Positions 34,174 through 43,981 of a stretch of 64,000 nucleotides of DNA are shown piece by piece. The translations under genes and the position numbers were made by a program. How positions within the stretch are numbered: position 1 is the stretch's first letter; every line of letters starts with the position of its first letter. The notes under the pieces were generated by a model that searched no databases, had not been told where the DNA came from, and saw only the letters and a program-made list of their open reading frames with translations. Source of the DNA: Pseudarthrobacter siccitolerans (GTDB lineage: Bacteria; Actinomycetota; Actinomycetes; Actinomycetales; Micrococcaceae); the NCBI RefSeq assembly GCF_030823375.1, contig NZ_JAUSXB010000001.1:3720001-3784000 (forward strand), written 5' to 3'.

Positions 34174-34671
34174 ATGGCAGTAGCACCGGATACAGCAGCG
34201 GACCTTGTCTACCAAATCTTCGATCTCCAGCGCGCAGTGCGGTGCATCTCCAGCGCCAGCATGCGCGGGCAGGACACCGGAGTGGCCCTTCAAGGGGTGC
34301 TGCGATTCGTGGGGGAGGGGGAAACCCGTGCCACCCGGCTTGCTGAGCGGCTGGGAGTCAGCGCGCCCGTCCTCAGCCGCCACATCGCGGACCTGGAGGA
34401 GCATGGCCTGGTGGTCCGCCGGCAGGATCCCGACGACGGGCGGGCCCAGCTGGTTGCCCTCACGCCGTTGGGAGCCGAAAAACTCCGCAACATCGAGGAG
34501 CAGCGGACCGCGGTCCTGCAGGACTACTTGCGGGACTGGAGCGAGGAGGACGCCGGAGACACGGCGAAATCCCTCCGCAGGCTCATCGAATCACTCAAGA
34601 AATCAGCCCGGGCAACGGCGGCCGGCGCCACCAATGAAGTCAAAACCTTGGAGGAGTCCCTTAATGGCTAA
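34174..34671 (+). CDS. MarR-family transcriptional regulator
   Basis: 165 aa. The winged helix is GVLRFVGEGETRATRLAERLGVSAPVLSRHIADLEEHGLVVRRQDPDDGRAQLVALTPLGAEKL (about residues 40-105), with the DDGR wing typical of MarR. It overlaps the DHA2 transporter start by 8 nt, so it is translationally coupled to it and most likely represses the pair until a drug-like ligand binds. Confidence 0.92.
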   Translation: MAVAPDTAADLVYQIFDLQRAVRCISSASMRGQDTGVALQGVLRFVGEGETRATRLAERLGVSAPVLSRHIADLEEHGLVVRRQDPDDGRAQLVALTPLGAEKLRNIEEQRTAVLQDYLRDWSEEDAGDTAKSLRRLIESLKKSARATAAGATNEVKTLEESLNG

Positions 34672-36868
34672 CGTCACCGCCACCGCGCCGCACGAGCGCG
34701 GTCGAGCCGGGAAGCAGGAATCGCGGCAGTCCAAACGCCACGAACCCGGCGCCCCGATGAACCACCGGCAGATCATGGAGGCCCTGACCGGGCTGCTGGC
34801 TGCCTTCTTCACCGCGATCCTCAGCAGCACCATCGTGGCGAACGCCCTGCCCACCATCATGTCCGAGCTCAAGGGCACCCAGACGGACTTCGCCTGGGTC
34901 ATCACGGCGGCGCTCCTCGCGAACGCAGCAACCACGCCCATCTGGGGCAAGCTCGCCGACCTCTTCGACAAGAAGCTCCTGGTCCAGCTCAGCATCGTGA
35001 TCTTTGTGGCCGGCTCCGTTATGGCAGGTTTGTCTGAGAACATCCCGTTCCTGCTGACTGCCCGCGTGATCCAGGGCATTGCGATGGGCGGACTTACCGC
35101 CCTTGCCCAGGCCATCATCGGCTCCATCATTCCGCCCCGCGAACGCGGCAAGTACTCCGGCTACATGGGTGCGGTTATGGCGGTTGGCACCGCTGGCGGC
35201 CCGCTGCTGGGCGGCTTCATCGTGGACAGCGCCCTGGGCTGGCGCTGGACGTTCTTCGTCTGCGTCCCGCTCGCCGTCGTGGCCCTGATCCTGCTCCAGG
35301 TCACGCTGAAGGTGCCGCACATCAAGCGCCCGGCCAAGATCGACTGGGTTGGAGCCGTCCTGCTGACCAGCGGCGTGAGCCTGCTCCTGGTCTGGGTTTC
35401 CTTCGCCGGTAAGGCCGACTACTACGACTGGTGGTCCTGGCAGTCCGCAGTGATGGTGGGCGGCGGCGTCCTCCTGCTCGCGCTGCTGGTACTGGTTGAA
35501 TCCAAGGTCTCCCAGCCGATCATTCCGCTGAAGATCATCTCCGAGCGCACCACGGCCCTGGCCATCGTCGCTTCCGTAGCCGTCGGCGTAGCCATGTTCG
35601 GGTCCTCCACCTTCCTGGGCCAGTACTACCAGGTGGCCCGCGGCGCCACGCCCACCGAAGCCGGGCTGCTGACCCTCCCCATGATCGCCGGCAACCTGGT
35701 CGGCTCGGTGGTATCCGGCCAGCTCATCAGCCGCTACGGCAAGTGGAAGCGCTTCCTGATCGGCGGCACCGTCCTGCTGATCGGCGGCCTGGCGCTCGCC
35801 GGGACCATGGACCACACCACTGAACTCTGGCTGACCGGCCTTTACACCGCGATCTTCGGCATCGGCCTTGGCATGCTGATGCAGAACCTGGTCCTGGCCG
35901 TACAGAACACTGTCCAGGCTTCAGACATCGGTTCCGCCAGTGCCTCCGTTGCCTTCTTCCGCTCCGTCGGCGGCGCCATCGGCGTGTCCGTCCTCGGTGC
36001 CGTCATGGCCAACCACGTCAAGGACCTGGCCACCGACGGCCTCACCAAGCTGGGCATCCAGGCCTCCGGGAACAGCGGTGCCACGCTGGACCTGAAGGAC
36101 CTGCCCGCCCCGGTGGCCGACGTCATGCGCGCCGCCTACGGTGACGCCACCGCCGGAATCTTTATGATCTCCGCCGCGGTGAGCGTGGTCGCCCTGCTCG
36201 CCGTCCTGTTCATCAAGGAAAAGCCGCTGCGCCGGACCGTGGACCTGACCCCCGAAGCCAATCTGCAGGCGAACGCTGCTGGCGAAGCTGGCATGACCGC
36301 CATGACCGGGCAGCTGCCTTTGGTATCGGCTGCCGTGTCCGGCAGGGGCGCAGGTCCGGTTGCCGGCAACGGTGCAGGGAGTGCTGGCAGCAAGACGTAC
36401 GACGACGGCACCTCCAGTGTGCCGGCGGCAGGTTTCACAATGCTCGCCACGGACGATCTTGAAGAGGCCTTTGCCCTCAGCCTGCGAGCGGACCCGGTCC
36501 GGGGCAGTGGGGCCGGACGCGTCGAATCGCCTTCAGCGGACGGTGCCGGCGGAGCCGGGGGCTTTGCTGCCAGGGCCGCAGCCACTGCCGCCGCTGCAAC
36601 GGCTGCGGCGACCGCCGCCGAAACAGTGCAGAAGCTCCAGGACACCCAGCACCTGCTGGCCCGGCAGCAGGTGGAGCTGGGGAAGCTGGTGCTGGACATC
36701 CAGGAACAGCTGCGGTCCCAGCGCGAGGTCGCAGCCCAGCAGGCCGCGACGGCAGCTGAGCTCAGCCGGCTGAAGCGCAGGCTCCTTAAGGAACGGAAGT
36801 CCCAAGCCGCCGCCGCGCTCTACATCGCCAGCCACGGCAAGCACAGCGCCACAGCACCCCAGGACTAA
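34664..36868 (+). CDS. DHA2-family (EmrB/QacA-like) MFS efflux transporter with long C-terminal extension
   Basis: 734 aa. The 14-TM drug:proton antiporter core spans about residues 30-510 (TGLLAAFFTAILSSTIVANALPTIMSEL; WGKLADLFDKK; RVIQGIAMGGLTALAQAIIGSIIPPRERGKYSGYMG; GPLLGGFIVDSALGWRWTFFVCVP). After the last helix (FMISAAVSVVALLAVLFIKEKP) come about 210 extra residues: a Gly/Ala-rich linker, an Ala-rich run and a predicted coiled coil (QKLQDTQHLLARQQVELGKL to the end). ATG 34664 follows GGAGGAG; the longer open frame upstream is an overlap with marR. The extension is unusual for the family. Confidence 0.9.
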   Translation: MANVTATAPHERGRAGKQESRQSKRHEPGAPMNHRQIMEALTGLLAAFFTAILSSTIVANALPTIMSELKGTQTDFAWVITAALLANAATTPIWGKLADLFDKKLLVQLSIVIFVAGSVMAGLSENIPFLLTARVIQGIAMGGLTALAQAIIGSIIPPRERGKYSGYMGAVMAVGTAGGPLLGGFIVDSALGWRWTFFVCVPLAVVALILLQVTLKVPHIKRPAKIDWVGAVLLTSGVSLLLVWVSFAGKADYYDWWSWQSAVMVGGGVLLLALLVLVESKVSQPIIPLKIISERTTALAIVASVAVGVAMFGSSTFLGQYYQVARGATPTEAGLLTLPMIAGNLVGSVVSGQLISRYGKWKRFLIGGTVLLIGGLALAGTMDHTTELWLTGLYTAIFGIGLGMLMQNLVLAVQNTVQASDIGSASASVAFFRSVGGAIGVSVLGAVMANHVKDLATDGLTKLGIQASGNSGATLDLKDLPAPVADVMRAAYGDATAGIFMISAAVSVVALLAVLFIKEKPLRRTVDLTPEANLQANAAGEAGMTAMTGQLPLVSAAVSGRGAGPVAGNGAGSAGSKTYDDGTSSVPAAGFTMLATDDLEEAFALSLRADPVRGSGAGRVESPSADGAGGAGGFAARAAATAAAATAAATAAETVQKLQDTQHLLARQQVELGKLVLDIQEQLRSQREVAAQQAATAAELSRLKRRLLKERKSQAAAALYIASHGKHSATAPQD

Positions 36869-36908
36869 GGGCGGCAGGGACTAAACGCCGCAGGACTAAG
36901 GGTTACTT

Positions 36909-36950
36909 AAACCGCCGTCGGGCCGGAACAACCGTGCCCGGCGGCGGTTT
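36909..36950 (+). terminator. Terminator after the DHA2 transporter
   Basis: AAACCGCCGTCGGGC (36909-36923) pairs with GCCCGGCGGCGGTTT (36936-36950) with one mismatch and a 12-nt loop. Confidence 0.72.
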
Positions 36951-37039
36951 GCGTTGCCCGGAGCCGAATTAATCAATTCCACAGGAAAATGTGCTTCCCG
37001 GTCGGCGCGTTGTCGGTGGCCAACACTAGAGTTGGAACC

Positions 37040-38773
37040 ATGCTCCTCACCCTCATCCGGCGCTATTCAAAACCGTATGCGCCGTACATTCTGGCTGTCA
37101 TTTTCTTCCAGCTGGCCTCCACCATCGCAGCCCTTTACCTTCCCAGCCTGAACGCCCGGATCATCGACGAGGGCGTATCCCGCGGGGATACCGACTTCAT
37201 CTGGCGCACGGGTGCTGTGATGCTGCTGGTGGCTTTTGTCCAGGTGGGTACGGCGATTGCCGGCGTCTACTTCGGCTCCAAGGCTGCGATGGCGCTCGGC
37301 AGGGACCTGCGGCGGGCGGTATTCCGCAAAGTCACCAGCTTCTCGGCCAAGGACGTCAACGCGTTTGGTGCCCCCACGCTGATCACCCGCGGCACCAACG
37401 ACGTCCAGCAGGTGCAGATGCTCATGCTGATGGGACTGAACTTCATGGTGGCCACGCCCATCATGTGCGTCGGCGGCATCATCATGGCGTTGCGCGAGGA
37501 CATCAACCTGTCATGGCTTGTGTGGGTTTCGGTGCCTCTCCTGACGGTTGTGGTGGGATACCTCGTGGTCCGGCTCATGCCGCTGTTCCGGTCCATGCAG
37601 AAAAAGATCGACCGGATCAACGGGGTGCTGCGCGAGCAGATTATCGGTATCCGGGTGGTGCGGGCCTTCGTCCGCGAACCCTACGAAACCGAACGGTTCG
37701 GCGGGGCCAACAAGGAGCTGACGGATGTCTCGCTGAAGATCGGCTCCCTGTTTGTGCTGATGTTCCCCGCCATCAGCATGATCCTGCACCTTTCCACCGC
37801 CGCGGTTTTGTGGTTCGGCGGCCAGCGTGTGGACTCGGGAGACATGCAGGTGGGCGCCCTCACGGCGTTCCTTCAATACCTGCTGCAGATCCTGGTGGCA
37901 GTCATGATGGGCACCTTTATGGCCATGATGATTCCCCGGGCGTCCGTGTGCGCGGACCGCATCGGCGAGGTGCTCGACGTCGAACCCTCCATCCATGACC
38001 CCGAGCGGCCCGAAGCCCCTGCGTCGCTCAAAGGTGTCGTCGAATACCGGAATGTCACCTTTAACTACCCGGGCGCCGAAGCGCCGGTGCTGAGCAACGT
38101 CAGCTTCACCGCCCGCCCGGGGCAGACCATCGCCATCATCGGTTCCACGGGTGCCGGCAAAACGTCCTTGCTGTCGCTCCTGCCGCGCCTGTACGACACC
38201 GCTGAAGGGGAGGTGCTGCTGGACGGTGTGCCCGTCAGCAGGCTGGACCGTGCCGAGATCACCAGGCGGGTGGCACTGGTGCCCCAGCGGCCCTACCTCT
38301 TCTCCGGGACCATCGAGCACAACCTGCGCTTCGGGAAGACCGAGGCAACGGACCAGGAACTCTGGAACGCCCTTGAGGTGGCGCAGGGAGCCGACTTTGT
38401 CCGGGAGAAGAAGAACGGGCTGGACTCCCGCATCTCGCAGGGCGGCACCAACGTTTCCGGCGGGCAGAGGCAGCGCCTCTGCATCGCGCGGGCCCTGGTG
38501 ACCAAACCGCGGGTCTACCTCTTTGACGACTCCTTCTCCGCCCTGGACGTCGCCACGGACGCCCGGCTCCGGGCGGCACTCAAGCACACCACCGCCGATG
38601 CCACCGTCATCATTGTGGCCCAGCGGATTTCCACCATCACAGAAGCGGACCAGATCCTGGTGCTGGACAACGGCCGGATCGTGGACCGTGGAACACACGA
38701 GGAACTCTTGGAAACCTCGCCCACCTACCAGGAAATTGTTGAATCCCAGCTGAGCGTGGAGGAAATGGCATGA
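37040..38773 (+). CDS. ABC exporter half-transporter (fused permease-ATPase), first subunit
   Basis: 577 aa, type IV (MsbA-like) ABC exporter: six-helix membrane domain (residues ~1-320) and an ATPase domain. Walker A GSTGAGKTSLLSLLP, Q-loop PQRPYLFSGTIEHNLRFG, signature VSGGQRQRLCIARAL, Walker B VYLFDDSFSALDVA. The Walker B end reads DDSFSALD with Asp in place of catalytic Glu, as usual for the degenerate-site half of heterodimeric exporters (such as TM287 or BmrC types). ATG 37040 chosen after TTGGA; the earlier frame has no family match. The partner gene overlaps by 4 nt. Confidence 0.9.
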   Translation: MLLTLIRRYSKPYAPYILAVIFFQLASTIAALYLPSLNARIIDEGVSRGDTDFIWRTGAVMLLVAFVQVGTAIAGVYFGSKAAMALGRDLRRAVFRKVTSFSAKDVNAFGAPTLITRGTNDVQQVQMLMLMGLNFMVATPIMCVGGIIMALREDINLSWLVWVSVPLLTVVVGYLVVRLMPLFRSMQKKIDRINGVLREQIIGIRVVRAFVREPYETERFGGANKELTDVSLKIGSLFVLMFPAISMILHLSTAAVLWFGGQRVDSGDMQVGALTAFLQYLLQILVAVMMGTFMAMMIPRASVCADRIGEVLDVEPSIHDPERPEAPASLKGVVEYRNVTFNYPGAEAPVLSNVSFTARPGQTIAIIGSTGAGKTSLLSLLPRLYDTAEGEVLLDGVPVSRLDRAEITRRVALVPQRPYLFSGTIEHNLRFGKTEATDQELWNALEVAQGADFVREKKNGLDSRISQGGTNVSGGQRQRLCIARALVTKPRVYLFDDSFSALDVATDARLRAALKHTTADATVIIVAQRISTITEADQILVLDNGRIVDRGTHEELLETSPTYQEIVESQLSVEEMA

Positions 38774-40843
38774 GCGCCCGCAAGAAGGACGCCGCCGAGG
38801 CGAAAGGTACAGCCGCTGAGGAGCAGCCCAACGCCGGATCAACGGAAGACGTGCTGGAGGACGAGGAGTTCTTCGAGGAGGAGTTCAAGCCCTCTGAAGC
38901 CGACGGCGACATGTTTGGCGGCATGCCGGCCAAAAAAGCCGAACACTTCTGGCCTTCCGCCAAGCGGCTGATCGGGCTGCTGAAGCCCGAGGCGCTGGGG
39001 ATCTACGTCGTGGTGGGCCTGGTGCTCATCTCCGTGGTCCTGAACGTCATTGCTCCCAGGATCCTGGGCCAGGCCATGGACGTAATCTTCGCCGGGGTGG
39101 TGGGCAAGCAGCTTCCCGCCGGGGCGGGCAAGGAACAGTTTGTGGACGGCCTGCGCAAGCAAGGCCAGGACAACTTCGCGGACATGGTGTCCCGGATGGA
39201 GCTGGTGCCGGGCACCGGGATCAACTTCCAGAAGCTCACGGTCCTCATTTCCATCGTGCTGCTGATGTACTTCGTGGCGAACATCTTCCTGTGGCTGCAA
39301 GGCTACGTCCTGAACCGCATCGTAATGAAGGTGATCCGCCGGCTCCGGGACGATACCGAAAAGAAGCTGAACCGGCTGCCCCTGAACTACTTCGACACCC
39401 GTCAGCGCGGGGACGTCCTGTCCCGGGTCACCAACGATGTTGACAATGTCCAGCAGGCCCTCCAGCAGGCGTTCGCGCAGCTGATCAACTCGCTTCTGAC
39501 AGTCATCGGCATTGTGGTCATGATGTTCATCGTTTCCTGGCAGCTGGCCCTGATCGCCCTGATCGCGCTGCCGCTGTCCGGCGTGGCAGCGGGCATGATT
39601 GGCGCGCGCAGCCAGAAGCTTTTCGCCGCCCAGTGGAAGAACACGGGCTCCCTTAACGGGCAGATCGAGGAATCCTTCTCCGGGCACGACCTCGTGCGGG
39701 TCTTCGGCCGGGACGCCGACATGCTGGAACGGTTCGAGGAACGCAACGAGGCTCTCTACAAGGCCAGCTTCGGGGCCCAGTTCGTCTCCGGCATCATCTT
39801 CCCGGTGATGCAGTTCGTGTCCTACCTCAGCTACGTGGGCATCGCCGTGGTGGGCGGGCTCCGGGTCGCTTCCGGCTCCATGTCCCTGGGCGACGCGACG
39901 GCGTTCATCCAGTACTCCCGGGAGTTCACCCAGCCGCTGGGCCAGATGGCGGGCATGGCCAACATGCTCCAGTCCGGCGTCGCGTCCTCCGAGCGCGTGT
40001 TCGAGTTCCTGGACGCCGATGAACAGGACGTTGAGACGGCCACCGAGCACCTTCCGGCGAAGACCGACGGGCACGTGGACTTCAAGGACGTCACCTTCAG
40101 CTACACGGAGGACAAGAAGCTGATCGAGAACCTGTCCTTCACCGCCGAGCCGGGAAACACGGTGGCCATCGTAGGGCCCACCGGCGCAGGCAAGACCACC
40201 CTGGTCAACCTGGTGATGCGTTTCTACGAGCTCAACTCCGGGTCCATCACCCTGGACGGGGTGGAGATCACCCACCTGAGCCGGTCCGAACTCCGCTCCA
40301 AGGTGGGCATGGTGCTGCAGGACGCCTGGCTGTTCGGGGGGTCGATCTACGACAACATCCGGTACGGCAACCTCGACGCCACTGAGGAACAGGTGATGGC
40401 CGCGGCCAAGGCCACGTTCGTGGACCGGTTCGTCCGTGCCCTGCCGGAGGGCTACGACACGGTGATCGACGAGGAAGGCAACAACGTCAGTGCCGGCGGA
40501 AAAACAGCTCATCACCATCGCCCGCGCGTTCGTGGCCAACCCGTCCCTGCTGATCCTCGATGAAGCCACCAGCTCCGTTGACACCCGCACTGAGCTGTTG
40601 GTCCAGAAGGCCATGGCCGCACTGCGGACAGACCGCACCAGCTTCGTGATCGCCCACCGGCTCTCCACCATCCGCGACGCCGACACCATCCTGGTGATGG
40701 AAAACGGCAGAATCGTGGAGCAGGGCAACCACAAAGTCCTCCTCGCCGCGCAAGGCGCCTACTACCGGCTGTACATGTCCCAGTTCGCTGGCGCGGACGC
40801 CGGGGAAGCGTCGGTGGATGACTCGACGGCGGTGCACAGCTGA
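38770..40843 (+). pseudogene. ABC exporter half-transporter, second subunit, frameshifted
   Basis: The first frame (38770-40563) gives a charged N-terminal tail, six membrane helices, Walker A GPTGAGKTTLVNLVM and the Q-loop region, up to NNVSAGG at about residue 577. There it leaves the family sequence and ends 23 residues later. The rest, [32 protein letters not shown] to DSTAVHS, is intact in another frame (about 40490-40843). One extra base near 40498-40504 (GG followed by five A) accounts for it and falls in the ABC signature. Overlaps the first subunit by ATGA. Without the shift the product would be about 690 aa with a catalytic Glu. May be a real mutation or a sequencing error. Confidence 0.88.
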
Positions 40844-40860
40844 GCGCGCACGAGGCCCCG

Positions 40861-41352
40861 GTGCAGGAGGACGCCGCAGCGCAGTTGGGGCCCCAGCACG
40901 CAGTCGGCGGCAGCCGGATCGAGGTGCTGGTCCCCATGCGCTGGGGCGACATGGACGCCTACGGACACATCAACAACGTCCAGATCGTGCGGATGCTGGA
41001 GGAAGCCCGGATCGCGGCCTTCGGGACGCCGCGCGGTGCGGGCCTGCCCGGCGTGGAACCGCACGTCTCCCTGTTCAATGACGTCCCCGAGGGCACTATG
41101 GCGCTGGTAGTGGACCACAAAATCCGCTACGTCAGGACGTTGGAGTACCGGAACGTTCCGGCCGTGGTGCAGGTGTGGATCGGCGCGGTGAAAGGCGCCA
41201 GTTTCGATATCCACTACGTGCTCCAGGACCCCGTGACACGGGAAGACTGCGTGAAGGCCAGCAGCCACCTTGCTTTTGTGGACGAAGCCACGGGGCGGGT
41301 GCAGCGCCTTACGGCCGAACAGAAGGAACGGATGGCCCCGTTCACGATTTGA
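40861..41352 (+). CDS. Acyl-CoA thioesterase (4HBT hot-dog fold)
   Basis: 163 aa. VLVPMRWGDMDAYGHINNVQIVRMLEEARIAAFG is the 4-hydroxybenzoyl-CoA thioesterase motif with catalytic Asp in WGDMDAYGHINN; VVDHKIRYVRTLEYRN and VLQDPVTREDCVKASSHLAFVD complete the fold. The start is uncertain: GTG 40861 is used, with a weak ribosome site, 17 nt after the ABC gene end. Probably hydrolyses a medium-size acyl-CoA; substrate unknown. Confidence 0.87.
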   Translation: MQEDAAAQLGPQHAVGGSRIEVLVPMRWGDMDAYGHINNVQIVRMLEEARIAAFGTPRGAGLPGVEPHVSLFNDVPEGTMALVVDHKIRYVRTLEYRNVPAVVQVWIGAVKGASFDIHYVLQDPVTREDCVKASSHLAFVDEATGRVQRLTAEQKERMAPFTI

Positions 41353-41445
41353 GCACACGCCCGCAGCCGGCGCCCGGCAGAAATGCGTTGCACAGGAAAG
41401 CCCAGCATCGGAAACTGATAACCCCCGACGAAGGAGCAGATCATC

Positions 41446-41679
41446 ATGGCTAAGAAAAAGACCTGGAAGGAAATGTCCCCCACCGCGAAGGCGGGCATCA
41501 TTCTGACGGGGATCGTCAACCTGTCCCTGCTCGTGGCAGCGCAGCGGGACATCTCAAGGCGCCCCGCGGCAATGATCAATGGTCCCAAGGCGGCCTGGCG
41601 GGCGGCGTCCTTCATCAACTTCATCGGCCCGGTGGGCTACTTCACCTTCGGCCGGAAGAGGCCAACACCGGTGATGTAG
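41446..41679 (+). CDS. Small membrane protein, PLDc_N-like
   Basis: 77 aa with two hydrophobic segments (AGIILTGIVNLSLLVAAQ and FINFIGPVGYFTFG). The RDISRRPAAMINGPKAAWRAASFINFIGPVGYFTFGR pattern resembles the phospholipase D/cardiolipin synthase N-terminal domain found as a stand-alone small protein in actinobacteria. GAAGGAG precedes the ATG. Function unknown. Confidence 0.72.
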   Translation: MAKKKTWKEMSPTAKAGIILTGIVNLSLLVAAQRDISRRPAAMINGPKAAWRAASFINFIGPVGYFTFGRKRPTPVM

Positions 41680-41749
41680 CCATCCGCAACCGGACTGGCG
41701 CGCGGCCGCTCTGAGCGCCCGTCCAGTTTCACCCTGTAAATTTGAATCC

Positions 41750-43981
41750 ATGACCCCCGCTTCCACGACTGCCATCGCCCGTGCCCTCGGTATCTCGAAG
41801 GAAATTGAGGATGCGGCGTGGTTCGTCCTTGGCCCGGGGCTCCTCGGCAAACCGTCCGCCCTGGATGGGCGCACCGTGACCTGGACTTCGGAGGCCGCGG
41901 CCGAGCTGCTGGAAAGGCTGGAGCTGGGCACGCCGGACCCGAAGGCCCCCATGATGACCAACCTTCGGCAGAACCTCGAGGGCGCATCCAGGGAAGCCAA
42001 GCAGTTGGCCGTCGAGCTGCTGTTCCTGCAGTCGCTGCCCTTGGCCCACGAGGTGAAATCCCTGAAGGTCAAGCGTGCCCGGGTGGCCGAGGCTGCTTCC
42101 TGGCTGGAGCCTCCGCTGGAGCTGCCGGAGGAGCTCTACCAGGGGCTGACGGACCACGGCGTGATCCGCGACCGGACGGCAGAATTCAACTGGACCATTT
42201 GGGACCACCTGAAGTGGCTGTGCCGATTTGTCCAGCACGTGGACCAGCAGCCCACCGCAGATATTGCCGCGGCGCTGCAGGACCCGCTGGATTTCCACCG
42301 GCTCGCCGCAGCTACGCCGGGGGACCAGCCCGCCATCCGCCGCAGCATCGAGTTCCTCACCTGGCCCAGCTACTTCGAACCTGTGGTGGCTGACGTGGAA
42401 CGCCAGGAGATCCGCGACGCGTTCGCCTCGCTGGTGGGCGGCGCCAAGGGCGACGCCGAGGAGGACATCACCGCAGACATCCACCGCATTCGCCTCCACC
42501 TGGATGAACAGGCCGGGCAACGCATCGACTGGTACGCCCGGCAGCTGGTGAGCCAGTGGCGCAAGGTGGGCGACCCCGGCCGGCGCGCATGGCTGCTCCG
42601 GACGCACAGCGACAACACCGAACTGCTCACACCCTGGCGGGACGAGGAGAAGGTGACGCTCGACGTCGAACATCTCCGCCTGCTGGGCCCGGGCGTCACC
42701 GCCGGTGTGGTCCAGCACGCGGTGGACGAGGACTACAAGCACCTCGGCTACGTGGAACGAGAAGACACCAAGACGGCTGTCTTTGCCTTCCTGACCGTGA
42801 TGAAACCCGGGGACCTGGTGCTTTACCAGCACGCCGGAACGGTGCGGCTGGGCGGGGTGCTCGGCGAGCCCGAACACAATGAGGACAACCGGCGGCTCCG
42901 CCGGAAAGTCCGCTGGTTCGACGAAGGCCACACCACCACCAGCCTTCCCCGGCACGTCCAGCGGCAGCTGGCCACCCCGGGCATCGTCGTCGACGTGACC
43001 CGGGTGGTCCAGGCCCTGCAGGGCCTGCTGCCCGCCGAAGCGGAAACGGAGCCCGACGGCGACGCTGAAGCGGCCGCCGTCGTCCCTCCCGTCCAGGAAG
43101 GCTTCCGTCCGCTCACCCGCGACTTCGCTGACTCGCTGCACATGGAACTCGAGCCGCTCCAGGAGATTGCAGAGCTGCTGGAGGAGAACCGGCAGCTGGT
43201 CCTGTACGGCCCGCCCGGCACCGGCAAGACCTACCTGGCCAAGCACCTCGCCGCCGAGCTCGCGGACGACACCACCGACGAGCGGGTCAAGCTGGTCCAG
43301 TTCCACCCGTCTTACGCCTACGAGGACTTCTTCGAGGGCTACCGGCCGGACAAAACGGACGAGGGCCAGGTGTCCTTCAAACTCGTCGCCGGCCCGCTGC
43401 GCCGCCTGGCGGAGGAAGCCGCCAAGCCGGGCAACGAGAAGAAGCCGTACTTCCTCATCATTGACGAGATGAACCGCGCCAACCTGGCGAAGGTGTTCGG
43501 CGAGCTGTACTTCCTGCTGGAGTACCGCGATGACCGGATCTACCTGCAGTACAGCCCGAACGAGCCGTTTACGCTGCCGGACAACCTGTACATTATTGGC
43601 ACCATGAACACGGCAGACCGGTCTATTGCCATGATGGATGCCGCTATCCGCCGCCGTTTTGCCTTCATTGAACTGCACCCTCAGACGGAACCGGTGAAGG
43701 GTTCCCTCCTGCGGTTCCTTGAAGCCCGCCAGCTGGATGCCACCCCGGCGCTGCTGCTGGATGCCCTGAACAGCGCCATTGACGAGTGGGACCGGGACCT
43801 CATGATCGGCCCGTCCTACTTCATGAAACCGGCGGCCCAGACCCCGGCCGGGCTGCGGCGGATCTGGAAGTACGAGCTGATGCCCCTGCTCGAGGAGCAC
43901 TACCACGGCCAGCTGACCCGGGCGCAGCTCGAAGAGCGCTTCGGGCTGGACAGGCTGCTGGAACGCCTTGCAGGCCGCTGA
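41750..43981 (+). CDS. mcrB: McrB-type GTPase of a type IV restriction system, with EVE-like region
   Basis: 743 aa AAA+ GTPase that drives McrC-dependent cutting of modified DNA. Walker A GPPGTGKT at ~487-494, Walker B LIIDEMNRAN at ~568-577, and the McrB GTP-site MNTADRS at ~619-625, followed by sensor DAAIRRRFAFIEL. The ~460 residues before the AAA domain do not look like the E. coli McrB DUF3578. Residues ~300-425 (VMKPGDLVLYQHAGTVRLGGVLGEPEH, RKVRWFDEGHTT, GIVVDVTRV) resemble an EVE/PUA-like modified-base reader; residues 1-290 are unrecognised and mostly helical. It overlaps mcrC by 14 nt. Confidence 0.88.
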   Translation: MTPASTTAIARALGISKEIEDAAWFVLGPGLLGKPSALDGRTVTWTSEAAAELLERLELGTPDPKAPMMTNLRQNLEGASREAKQLAVELLFLQSLPLAHEVKSLKVKRARVAEAASWLEPPLELPEELYQGLTDHGVIRDRTAEFNWTIWDHLKWLCRFVQHVDQQPTADIAAALQDPLDFHRLAAATPGDQPAIRRSIEFLTWPSYFEPVVADVERQEIRDAFASLVGGAKGDAEEDITADIHRIRLHLDEQAGQRIDWYARQLVSQWRKVGDPGRRAWLLRTHSDNTELLTPWRDEEKVTLDVEHLRLLGPGVTAGVVQHAVDEDYKHLGYVEREDTKTAVFAFLTVMKPGDLVLYQHAGTVRLGGVLGEPEHNEDNRRLRRKVRWFDEGHTTTSLPRHVQRQLATPGIVVDVTRVVQALQGLLPAEAETEPDGDAEAAAVVPPVQEGFRPLTRDFADSLHMELEPLQEIAELLEENRQLVLYGPPGTGKTYLAKHLAAELADDTTDERVKLVQFHPSYAYEDFFEGYRPDKTDEGQVSFKLVAGPLRRLAEEAAKPGNEKKPYFLIIDEMNRANLAKVFGELYFLLEYRDDRIYLQYSPNEPFTLPDNLYIIGTMNTADRSIAMMDAAIRRRFAFIELHPQTEPVKGSLLRFLEARQLDATPALLLDALNSAIDEWDRDLMIGPSYFMKPAAQTPAGLRRIWKYELMPLLEEHYHGQLTRAQLEERFGLDRLLERLAGR

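Noticed and set aside
34205-34663. Upstream extension of the DHA2 transporter frame, giving 887 aa
   Set aside because: It lies inside the marR gene in another frame; ATG 34664 has a strong ribosome site.
40498-40504. Programmed ribosomal frameshift in the ABC gene
   Set aside because: Heptamer does not fit a standard slippery site, and such shifts are not known in this family; simple indel is more likely.
38839-40734. Minus-strand open frame opposite the second ABC subunit
   Set aside because: Antisense shadow; the plus strand is a clear ABC exporter.
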